Positions 1 to 4,922 of a stretch of 5,888 nucleotides of DNA are shown here, piece after piece. Every line of letters begins with the position of its first letter. Positions within the stretch are counted from its first letter, which is position 1. The DNA comes from Clostridium sp. CAG:451 (GTDB lineage Bacteria > Bacillota_I > Bacilli_A > RF39 > UBA660). The notes below the pieces were generated by a model. The model worked only from the letters and a program-made list of their open reading frames with translations, made no database searches and was not told the DNA's origin. The stretch covers positions 1 through 5,888 of the forward strand of contig FR901038.1 in the NCBI GenBank assembly GCA_000438295.1. Direction: 5' to 3'. The translations under genes and the position numbers were made by a program.

Positions 1-11
1 AGGTAAGGCTG

Positions 12-29
12 CTGAAAACTTGTTTTCAG
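12..29. terminator. 18-base perfect palindrome, possible terminator
   Basis: CTGAAAAC (12-19) and GTTTTCAG (22-29) are perfect inverted repeats separated by TT. The palindrome overlaps the TGA stop (28-26) of the minus-strand gene remnant. On the plus strand it is followed by TTTTG (30-34), so it resembles an intrinsic terminator for a transcript entering from the left. In the minus direction there is no T-run after it. It may separate two convergent genes, but the window edge hides the left-hand gene. Confidence 0.4.
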
Positions 30-482
30 TTTTGTTCTAGTTCATAATTAATTATATCAGGATAATCAGTGATATATGTTATATCTTTATAATAATCATC
101 TACTTTATTTAAAACACTATCTAGTTCTTTAACGGAATTAATAGTCCAAATAGATACATTTTTATTATCTTTTTCTAATTCATCAATTACTTTATAGGTT
201 ACTAATTGTTCTTTTAAAGCGATATTATCAAATAGACTAATATAGTTAAGCTTATCTTTAGAATTAATAATAGCTTGATAATTATAAGCTTTCTTTTCTT
301 TTCCTAGACAAAGTAGGGCAAGTAAATTAGAACTTTGAAAAGTCATCACTATCACTAAAGAAATCAGTAGTATCTTTTATAAAACCAGTTTGTGTATCGT
401 GTGATAATTTGTATGCAATAGATGATGTAGCAATAGTTGCAGCACTAGTGAATAATAGTAATCTTTTAATAATTTTTTTCAT
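26..482 (-). pseudogene. Glycerophosphodiester phosphodiesterase remnant: signal-like N-terminus plus C-terminal third only
   Basis: The 3' part (frame ending at the TGA at 28-26; GTG at 355, ATG at 346) encodes about 106-109 residues that fit the C-terminal third of GDPD-family TIM barrels. There is a QSSN..LL strand near residues 7-12 (families usually have QSFN/D), then YISL (38-41), WTIN (70-73) and TDYPD (96-100). The last two match the family hallmarks V.VWTVN and GIITDYP. The 5' part (327-482) has a good RBS and a signal-like N-terminus but is in another frame, and the two frames overlap at 327-376. The catalytic N-terminal half (HRG, E.D and the following His) is absent. Even with the frame repaired the product would be only about 150 residues, against roughly 240-300 for a functional enzyme. 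I infer a large internal deletion plus a frameshift. The family call rests on recognised motifs, not an alignment. A repurposed small secreted protein is a less likely alternative. Confidence 0.6.
327..482 (-). CDS. 51-residue ORF with signal peptide or membrane anchor; 5' fragment of the GDPD remnant
   Basis: The ATG at 482-480 is preceded on the minus strand by GGAGG (493-489) with a 6-base spacer, so translation should start here. The product begins MKKIIKR, followed by a hydrophobic stretch rich in L, A, T and S up to about residue 23 (ending SSIA). This looks like a short signal peptide or N-terminal anchor. The rest is polar and ends in an acidic, Phe-containing tail (FFSDSDDFSKF) at a TAA (329-327). 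No known domain is visible. The intact RBS and start suggest the truncated peptide could still be made. I read it as the surviving 5' end of the broken gene rather than an independent small gene, though that is possible. Confidence 0.45.
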   Translation of the reverse strand: MKKIIKRLLLFTSAATIATSSIAYKLSHDTQTGFIKDTTDFFSDSDDFSKF

Positions 483-506
483 ATACTGCCTCCAAATTTA
501 CTTATT

Positions 507-535
507 ATTCTATACTAATAACTAAAATGTGGCGA
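507..535 (-). promoter_or_regulatory. Candidate sigma-A promoter for the minus-strand remnant
   Basis: Read on the minus strand, TCGCCA (535-530, four of six matches to TTGACA) lies 17 bases ahead of TAGAAT (512-507, five of six matches to TATAAT). The -10 is followed after about 13 bases by the GGAGG and the ATG at 482. Spacing and position are right, but the -35 is weak. Confidence 0.4.
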
Positions 536-570
536 TTAACCGTAAACAAAACATTAATTATCATTTGAAT

Positions 571-599
571 TTAAAGATAAAAACTCTTTCCTTTATAAT
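571..599 (+). promoter_or_regulatory. Candidate promoter for helD-gre (perfect -10, weak -35)
   Basis: TATAAT at 594-599 is a perfect -10. The hexamer 17 bases upstream (TTAAAG, 571-576) matches TTGACA at only three positions. Initiation would fall near 606 and give a leader of about 108 bases before helD, long enough to hold the hairpin at 660-684. An alternative -10 (TATATT, 610-615) lies just downstream. Confidence 0.4.
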
Positions 600-659
600 A
601 TTTATATGTTATATTTGATGTGACGTTTGCTTACAACTTGCAAGAAATTATCAAAGGAA

Positions 660-684
660 CTGCATAATTGATATGCAGCTTTTT
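660..684 (+). terminator. Terminator-like hairpin in the helD leader (possible attenuator)
   Basis: CTGCATA (660-666) pairs perfectly with TATGCAG (672-678) around a five-base loop (ATTGA), followed by C and five T (680-684). It lies between the probable helD promoter and the helD RBS, so it could stop transcription before the gene. A Shine-Dalgarno-like AAAGGA (653-658) sits directly ahead of the stem. A TTG at 668 in the loop opens a 16-codon frame whose TGA (716-718) overlaps the helD ATG; ATG at 673 opens a 7-codon frame. A ribosome starting there would melt the hairpin. I saw no competing antiterminator stem, so regulation is inference. Confidence 0.45.
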
Positions 685-714
685 GGCGTTTATTAAAGGG
701 AGGTGTAATAATAA

Positions 715-2727
715 ATGATAACAAAAGATGAATTTCAAAAAGAACAAAGAAAATTAAAAACTATTAGTAAAGAGGTAAAACTAGTAAGAGATAATCTTGC
801 TAAAGAAGTAGTAGGAGACTTAGAAGAGTTTAGAGAGTTTCAAAAACTAGCTTGGCAAGATAAAAGCTCCTTTGATAGAGCTGAATTTAATCAGGTTTTA
901 TCAAATAATGAAATGGAAGCTAGAAGAATACTTGCTAAGAGAATGTATTTTAAAAGAATATGTTTAATTGCTTCCAAGCCTTATTTTGCATCATTTAAAT
1001 ATCAAGATGAGGATGGTAAAAACTATAATATTTATATGTCTCTTACTTATCTAAAAGATGATAATTATAACAATATTCTATATGACTGGCGAAGTCCTAT
1101 CTGTAGTGTATTCTATGACTATGAGACAGGGCCTTGTAAGTACTTAGCACCAGAAGGAATAATATCAGGTACCTTGTACTCTAAAAGACAGTACCAAATA
1201 AAAGATAATAAATTATTAGCAGTCTTTGATAATTCATTAAATATTGATGATGAAGTATTACAAGAAGTACTAGCTAATAATAGTAGTGATAAGATGAAAA
1301 ATGTTGTTAATACTATCCAAAAAGAACAGAACTTAGTAATAAGAAATCTAGAAGATAAGAATCTAATAGTACAAGGAATAGCAGGGTCTGGAAAAACATC
1401 AGTAGCTCTTCATCGTATAGCATTTCTTCTATATAGAATAGATAATTTATCATCAAAAGACATCTTAATATTCTCCCCAAATGAAGTATTCTCATCTTAT
1501 ATATCTAATGTTTTACCAGAGTTAGGAGAAGAAAATACTAAAGAAACAACCTTTAGTGATTATCTATCTTACTTTATAAAAGAATATAAAAGTGTAGAGC
1601 CATTTACTAACTTTATAGCAAAGTTTTATGAAGGTAGTAACAAAAGAAAAGATCTTATAACATATAAACAATCACGAGAAATAGTAATAGATTTAGATAA
1701 TTATATAAATGACTATATATTAGATGCTAAAGTTATAAAAGATTTAGAACTTGATAAAGTTAATACTGTTAGTAAAGAAGAAATAAACTATCTCTTACAT
1801 GATAAATATAGTCGTTTCCCTTTCTTCGAAAGAATAAGAGAAATAGCTAAGAAATTGTCACTAAACTACTATGGTAGTGAAGGTAAGAAAAGAGCTACTA
1901 TTGAAAAAAAGATTATAGATAACGCAAACTTTAAGAAAGATTATAAATCATTATATGTTAACTTTTATAAAAGTAAATATAGTAAGTATCAACTATTAGA
2001 AGAGGAAGAAAAAGAAATATTGAAGACTAAAGAACTTTCTTATGAAGATGCTTTACTATTCGCTTACTTAAAAGGAACACTAGAAGGTTTCCCTTATGAA
2101 GGAGATATTAAACAAGTAGTAGTAGATGAAGCTCAAGACTATAATTATTTACAATATCAAATGATGAAGAAGATATTTAAGAAGGCATCATTTACTATCT
2201 TAGGAGATATTAATCAGAATATGAATCCTTATATAAATTATAAATCTTTAGAAGAGTTAAAAGATATCTTTGATTCAAGTATTTATCTAGAACTTTTAAA
2301 GACTTATAGATCAAGTAAAGAAATTATTGAATATACTAATAAGATCCTAGGCTTATCTCATGTTTGTGCTATTAGAAAAGATAATAGTATTCCAGTTACT
2401 AAACACCAAAAAGATGATTTACTAGACCTTATACCTAAACTAAGAAGTAAATATAAGTCACTTGCTATCATTACAAAAGATGGGTTAATGGCAGAAAATC
2501 TTTATAAGAAATTAGAATCAATTTACGATTTATCACTACTTACTATAGATAGTAAAAACTTTAGAAAAGATTTTGTTATTGCACCTAGTTATTTAGCTAA
2601 AGGATTAGAGTTTGATAGTGTTATTGTCTACAATAGTTTAGATAATCCCTTTAAGGAAGTAGATAAGTATCTATACTATATCGCTTGTACTAGATGTCAA
2701 CATGAACTACATTTATATTATTTATAG
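715..2727 (+). CDS. helD: HelD-type RNA polymerase recycling ATPase (UvrD/Rep-like SF1)
   Basis: HelD is a cytoplasmic SF1 ATPase that removes stalled RNA polymerase from DNA and recycles it. This 670-residue protein shows the whole family layout. It has a charged N-terminal helical hairpin (about 1-75, the part that enters the polymerase secondary channel in HelD structures) and the HelD-typical segment DWRSP...FYDYETGP (124-140). Next come a Q-motif-like IQKEQ (201-205), Walker A GIAGSGKTS (221-229, Lys227), a helical insertion (about 290-440) and Walker B DEAQD (471-475). The 2A motifs follow: TYRSS (530-534), KGLEFDSVIV (629-638) and YYIACTR (654-660, Arg660). B. subtilis HelD is about 100 residues longer. 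The ATG at 715 is set by GGGAGGTG (698-705) nine bases upstream. The gre-like gene starts 8 bases after the TAG, implying one operon. An ordinary UvrD helicase is unlikely because of the DWRSP region and N-terminus. Confidence 0.93.
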   Translation: MITKDEFQKEQRKLKTISKEVKLVRDNLAKEVVGDLEEFREFQKLAWQDKSSFDRAEFNQVLSNNEMEARRILAKRMYFKRICLIASKPYFASFKYQDEDGKNYNIYMSLTYLKDDNYNNILYDWRSPICSVFYDYETGPCKYLAPEGIISGTLYSKRQYQIKDNKLLAVFDNSLNIDDEVLQEVLANNSSDKMKNVVNTIQKEQNLVIRNLEDKNLIVQGIAGSGKTSVALHRIAFLLYRIDNLSSKDILIFSPNEVFSSYISNVLPELGEENTKETTFSDYLSYFIKEYKSVEPFTNFIAKFYEGSNKRKDLITYKQSREIVIDLDNYINDYILDAKVIKDLELDKVNTVSKEEINYLLHDKYSRFPFFERIREIAKKLSLNYYGSEGKKRATIEKKIIDNANFKKDYKSLYVNFYKSKYSKYQLLEEEEKEILKTKELSYEDALLFAYLKGTLEGFPYEGDIKQVVVDEAQDYNYLQYQMMKKIFKKASFTILGDINQNMNPYINYKSLEELKDIFDSSIYLELLKTYRSSKEIIEYTNKILGLSHVCAIRKDNSIPVTKHQKDDLLDLIPKLRSKYKSLAIITKDGLMAENLYKKLESIYDLSLLTIDSKNFRKDFVIAPSYLAKGLEFDSVIVYNSLDNPFKEVDKYLYYIACTRCQHELHLYYL

Positions 2728-2735
2728 GGGGAGTT

Positions 2736-3224
2736 ATGGATAAGATATATTTAAGTAAAGAAGGATACCAGAAGTATCTTGAAGAACTGGAAAATATTAA
2801 AAAGAAGATAGAAAAAAATAATATTGATATAACAGAATATGTTTCAGATGATGCTTATGGTGATGGATGGCATGATAATTTCGCTTATGAAGAAGCTAGA
2901 AGATATGAATATCAGTTATTCTTAGAATATGAAAATAAACTAAAAGGTCTTAATAAAATAGAAATTATTGAAAAAAATGATAGTGATAAAATAGGGATAG
3001 AAGATATAGTCTTAGTTGAATTAACATTTAGTGATAATGAAATAGAAAGAGATTGGTATAAGATTAGTGGTAATACTAAAAGTGATTTAGATAATGAAAT
3101 ATTACATATAACAGTAAATAGTCCTTTAGGAAAGTCTTTATTAGGAAAAAAGATAAATGAAGAGTTTACCTATTATATATTAAAAGAAAAGGTAGAAGGA
3201 AAAATACTAGATATAAAAAAATAA
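2736..3224 (+). CDS. GreA/GreB-family transcript cleavage factor, variant tip loop
   Basis: Gre factors insert a coiled coil into the RNA polymerase secondary channel and use acidic tip residues to stimulate cleavage of backtracked RNA. The 162-residue length fits GreA (about 158). The N-terminal half (about 1-75) is a two-helix coiled coil beginning with the GreA-like LSKEGYQKYLEEL; the C-terminal half (about 85-160) is the FKBP-like domain with SPLGKSLLGKK (129-139), equivalent to SPIGKALLGK. The tip reads GDGWHDNFAYEEAR (42-55) where E. coli GreA has GDLKENAEYHAAR. The DN..Y...AR part aligns with EN..Y..AAR, so Asp47 replaces the second acid (Glu44 of E. coli), Asp43 matches Asp41, and the loop gains one residue including Trp45. 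It may therefore be a paralogue rather than the housekeeping GreA. The SD-like GGGGGAG (2727-2733) overlaps the helD stop and leaves only 2 bases to the ATG, suggesting translational coupling. Confidence 0.82.
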   Translation: MDKIYLSKEGYQKYLEELENIKKKIEKNNIDITEYVSDDAYGDGWHDNFAYEEARRYEYQLFLEYENKLKGLNKIEIIEKNDSDKIGIEDIVLVELTFSDNEIERDWYKISGNTKSDLDNEILHITVNSPLGKSLLGKKINEEFTYYILKEKVEGKILDIKK

Positions 3225-3252
3225 TGACTTATCTCTTTTTGCATGATAAAAT
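3224..3252 (+). promoter_or_regulatory. Candidate promoter for the anchored thioredoxin-fold gene
   Basis: ATGACT (3224-3229, four of six matches to TTGACA, with the TGAC core) lies exactly 17 bases ahead of TAAAAT (3247-3252, five of six matches to TATAAT). Initiation near 3259 would leave a leader of about 17 bases containing the RBS. The -35 touches the gre-like stop codon. I see no terminator between the two genes, so read-through from helD-gre is also possible. Confidence 0.45.
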
Positions 3253-3275
3253 TAATGTAGTTGGAGAGATGAAAA

Positions 3276-3995
3276 GTGAAAGATAATAGATTATTTATGA
3301 TAATAGTAACTGTACTAGCAGCTATAGTATTAGTTCTTAATATACAAAAAGTAATTAGTAATAATAGTCAAACTGATGGTATAAAATTTAAAGAAGAGTA
3401 TGAGAAACTAAATGGTAAAAAGAACGATCAAGGTAAGAAATACCGTGAGATAACCATTGATAGTAAAAATAAAATGGTTTATAAAACTACTGAAGAAGTA
3501 TTAAATTTAATTGATAAAAAGAAATCTTTTGTTTTGTACTTTGGCTTTGATACATGCCCATGGTGTCGTAGTGTATTACCAACTCTTGCCTCTATTTCTA
3601 AAGAATTAAATCAAGAAGTATATTATATAGATGTAAAAGATATTAGAGATACTTTTGAACTAGATGATGATAATAAACCAAAACTAGTTAAAAAAGGTAG
3701 TAAAGACTATGGTAAGCTACTTGAAAAACTAGAACCAGTTTTAGAAGACTATACGCTAACAGATAGTGATAATAATGAGATAAAAGTAGGAGAGAAAAGA
3801 ATCTATGCTCCAAGTATTGTTAGTGTTATAGATGGTAAAGCTAAAGAATTAACAACAGGTATTAGTGATAAACAAACTGATGGTTATATGAAACTTACTA
3901 AAGAAATGGAAAAAGAAACTTATAATAAGATTAAAAAAGTATTAAAACAAGTAAGTGATAAAAGTAATACTTGTTATTTAGATAAAGGATGTTAA
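3276..3995 (+). CDS. Membrane-anchored thioredoxin-fold protein with CPWC site and C-terminal CX5C
   Basis: The 239-residue protein has one N-terminal membrane segment (about 7-29, flanked by KDNR and polar residues), so the rest should lie outside the cytoplasmic membrane. A linker follows to about residue 60, then a thioredoxin fold: strand FVLYFGF (85-91), active site CPWC (94-97), strand VYYIDV (115-120) and a YAPS segment (178-181) whose Pro179 is in the cis-proline position. About 45 charged residues between strand and cis-proline are longer than in minimal thioredoxins. The chain ends in CYLDKGC, a second cysteine pair (233 and 239) at the very C-terminus. Family resemblance is to bacterial thioredoxin-like or bacteriocin-transport-accessory-type proteins; the substrate is unknown. 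GTG at 3276 is chosen because GGAGAG (3263-3268) lies 7 bases upstream, while the ATG at 3269 runs into TAA after five codons. The GNAT gene starts 3 bases after the stop. Confidence 0.75.
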   Translation: MKDNRLFMIIVTVLAAIVLVLNIQKVISNNSQTDGIKFKEEYEKLNGKKNDQGKKYREITIDSKNKMVYKTTEEVLNLIDKKKSFVLYFGFDTCPWCRSVLPTLASISKELNQEVYYIDVKDIRDTFELDDDNKPKLVKKGSKDYGKLLEKLEPVLEDYTLTDSDNNEIKVGEKRIYAPSIVSVIDGKAKELTTGISDKQTDGYMKLTKEMEKETYNKIKKVLKQVSDKSNTCYLDKGC

Positions 3996-3998
3996 TAA

Positions 3999-4265
3999 GT
4001 GATTAAGATAAGTGATAATAAAATAGACTATTTTATAGATGAAAGAGTAGTTGGTAATGTATTCTTTACTAAAGATAATAATCTAATTAGATTAACTAGT
4101 ACTATAGTAAAGCCAGAAGAAAGAGGTAAAGGTATAGCTAGTAAGATGTTAGAAGAAGTATTTAACTACTTTAAAGATAATAATTATAAAGTAATAATTG
4201 AATGCTCTTACGTTAATAAGTGGATATTAGACAAAAAAGACTATCAAGATTTAATTGTGAAATAA
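3999..4265 (+). CDS. Small YjdJ-like GNAT N-acetyltransferase (COG2388 type)
   Basis: This 88-residue protein matches the minimal GNAT fold of the YjdJ/COG2388 group (about 90 residues). It opens with two short beta strands, then has the acetyl-CoA pyrophosphate-binding motif ERGKGIASKML (41-51; R/Q-x-x-G-x-A core) followed by an amphipathic helix. The C-terminal strand VIIECSYVNKWI carries Cys69 in the position of the conserved CSY/CPY cysteine of this group, and DYQDL near the end matches the typical PEYxDL. The acceptor substrate is unknown. The start is GTG at 3999, with AAAGGA (3984-3989) nine bases upstream inside the end of the previous gene. The 3-base gap points to co-transcription and probably translational coupling with the anchored thioredoxin. 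A hairpin overlaps its stop codon. Confidence 0.75.
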   Translation: MIKISDNKIDYFIDERVVGNVFFTKDNNLIRLTSTIVKPEERGKGIASKMLEEVFNYFKDNNYKVIIECSYVNKWILDKKDYQDLIVK

Positions 4266-4278
4266 GTTTTCACTTTTA
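4257..4278 (+). terminator. Weak terminator-like hairpin overlapping the GNAT stop codon
   Basis: GTGAAA (4257-4262) pairs with TTTCAC (4268-4273), followed by TTTT (4274-4277). The five-base loop TAAGT contains the TAA stop (4263-4265), so a translating ribosome would cover the stem. The six-base AT-rich stem is weak, and efficiency is doubtful. Confidence 0.35.
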
Positions 4279-4305
4279 TCCCATAATTTATACATAATTA
4301 TCTAG

Positions 4306-4311
4306 TATAGT
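4306..4311 (+). promoter_or_regulatory. Candidate -10 box for the thioredoxin_3-like gene
   Basis: TATAGT (five of six matches to TATAAT) is well placed, but no convincing -35 lies 16-18 bases upstream (ATAATT at 4283-4288 is poor). Normal -10 geometry puts the start of transcription at about 4318, at or next to the A of an ATG, leaving almost no 5' leader. Confidence 0.3.
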
Positions 4312-4328
4312 GTAGTTATGGAAAGGAA

Positions 4329-4583
4329 GTGAGGCCTATCGTTGATATAAAAGTAGTTGGAACAGATTGTAGTAATGGAATGAAATTACTAAAGAATTTA
4401 TCTAAAGTCGAAAGAGAGATGAATTTGAAACTAAATATAGAAAAGATAGAAAAGAATCTTAAAGATAGATATAAAATAGATGTTATACCAGCACTTATTA
4501 TTGATGGAAATATAGTTTCTAAAGGTGCTGTCTTAACAGATAGAGAAATTAAAAGATATATCAAAGAACTTTGTATGGAGTAG
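4329..4583 (+). CDS. Thioredoxin_3-like small redox-fold protein lacking the second active-site Cys
   Basis: The 84-residue product follows the thioredoxin_3 (redox-active disulfide protein 2) pattern: beta strand VDIKVVGT (5-12), active-site turn, amphipathic helix, then DVIPALIIDG (51-60) with cis-Pro54, a VSKGAVLT strand and a final helix REIKRYIKEL. The family site is GT.C..C; here it reads GTDCSNG, keeping Cys14 but replacing the second cysteine with Gly17. It may therefore be a monothiol protein, acting by mixed disulfides or as a binder. Cys82 near the end is the only other cysteine. It has no signal peptide, so it is cytoplasmic. The start is uncertain: GTG at 4329 is the only standard start that keeps the first strand, but AAAGGAA (4322-4328) abuts it. 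GTGA at 4329-4332 overlaps the TGA of a four-codon frame ATG GAA AGG AAG TGA (4318-4332). A non-standard start such as ATC at 4338 (10 bases after the GGA) is an alternative. Confidence 0.72.
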   Translation: MRPIVDIKVVGTDCSNGMKLLKNLSKVEREMNLKLNIEKIEKNLKDRYKIDVIPALIIDGNIVSKGAVLTDREIKRYIKELCME

Positions 4584-4606
4584 TAAATTACTACTCTTTC
4601 TTTTTG
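4578..4606 (+). terminator. Intrinsic terminator overlapping the thioredoxin_3-like stop codon
   Basis: GAGTAGTAA (4578-4586) and TTACTACTC (4588-4596) are perfect complements around a single A. A realistic fold is seven base pairs with a five-base loop. It is followed by TTTCTTTTTG (4597-4606). The gene's TAG stop (4581-4583) lies inside the 5' arm. Confidence 0.75.
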
Positions 4607-4651
4607 TCTAAAAGTGTCATCTTGCTTGTAATTTATTTTTATTCATATTAT

Positions 4652-4657
4652 TATAAT
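4652..4657 (+). promoter_or_regulatory. Perfect -10 box for rpoZ
   Basis: TATAAT ends 3 bases before the AAGGAG (4661-4666) of rpoZ. The only TTG-like -35 is TTGTAA (4626-4631), four of six matches, but at a 20-base spacing that is too long. Initiation near 4664 would clip the RBS, so the true promoter may be slightly different or upstream. Confidence 0.3.
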
Positions 4658-4677
4658 ACTAAGGAGTGTGATACTAT

Positions 4678-4881
4678 ATGATTTATCCTTCTATTGATAA
4701 ACTTTTAAATATTGTAAGTTCTAAGTATGAACTTGTTCATATCGCAGCAAGACGTAGTAAAGAAATGACAAGAAATGAACATTATCAACTACGCGAAAAT
4801 GAATATAAATGCAGTAAAAATATCGGTAGAGCTTTAGAGGAAGTTCTAGAGGGAAAATTAACAGTAGTGGAAAGCGATTAA
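4678..4881 (+). CDS. rpoZ: RNA polymerase omega subunit
   Basis: Omega helps fold and assemble the beta' subunit in core RNA polymerase. The 67-residue length is right for Firmicutes. The N-terminus MIYPSIDKLL is the family signature, followed by the SKYELVHIAARRSKEM helix (residues 14-29; compare SKYTLVVAAAKRAR). The conserved C-terminal helix is IGRALEEVLEGKLTV (49-63; compare VGIALEEIAEGKI). The middle segment RNEHYQLRENEYKCSKN replaces the usual GKPVL..YKSRKP region and is somewhat divergent. ATG at 4678 is supported by AAGGAG (4661-4666) 11 bases upstream. In many Bacilli rpoZ follows gmk; here it sits between a thioredoxin-like gene and recX, so the usual neighbourhood is rearranged. 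It is flanked by terminators on both sides and looks monocistronic. Confidence 0.9.
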   Translation: MIYPSIDKLLNIVSSKYELVHIAARRSKEMTRNEHYQLRENEYKCSKNIGRALEEVLEGKLTVVESD

Positions 4882-4896
4882 AAAAGCTTTCCTTTT
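4869..4896 (+). terminator. Intrinsic terminator overlapping the rpoZ stop codon
   Basis: GGAAAGC (4869-4875) pairs perfectly with GCTTTCC (4886-4892), followed by TTTT (4893-4896). The ten-base loop GATTAAAAAA contains the rpoZ TAA (4879-4881). Confidence 0.65.
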
Positions 4897-4899
4897 AAG

Positions 4900-4905
4900 T
4901 ATAAT
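4900..4905 (+). promoter_or_regulatory. Perfect -10 box ahead of recX
   Basis: TATAAT lies just after the rpoZ terminator. A possible -35, TTAAAA (4878-4883, four of six matches), sits in the terminator loop at a 16-base spacing. Initiation would fall near 4912, at the start of the GAGGTG RBS (4912-4917), so the leader would be extremely short. Confidence 0.35.
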
Positions 4906-4922
4906 AATATTGAGGTGTTAAA

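Noticed and set aside
2..40. Plus-strand open frame entering from the left edge and ending at TAG 38-40
   Set aside because: Only 12 codons are visible, with no recognisable motif and spanning a palindrome. It may be the end of a convergent gene, but it cannot be supported.
1313..1495. Minus-strand 60-codon open frame inside helD
   Set aside because: It lies wholly within the conserved ATPase core of helD, has no recognisable domain, and its Leu-rich translation is the expected antisense shadow of AT-rich coding DNA.
3269..3286. ATG at 3269 as the start of the anchored thioredoxin gene
   Set aside because: It reads five codons into TAA. The GTG at 3276 has a properly spaced GGAGAG and leads into the membrane anchor.
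4316..4564. Minus-strand 82-codon frame opposite the thioredoxin_3-like gene
   Set aside because: The plus-strand frame has a clear thioredoxin_3 pattern and a terminator at its end. The hydrophobic antisense translation is a shadow.
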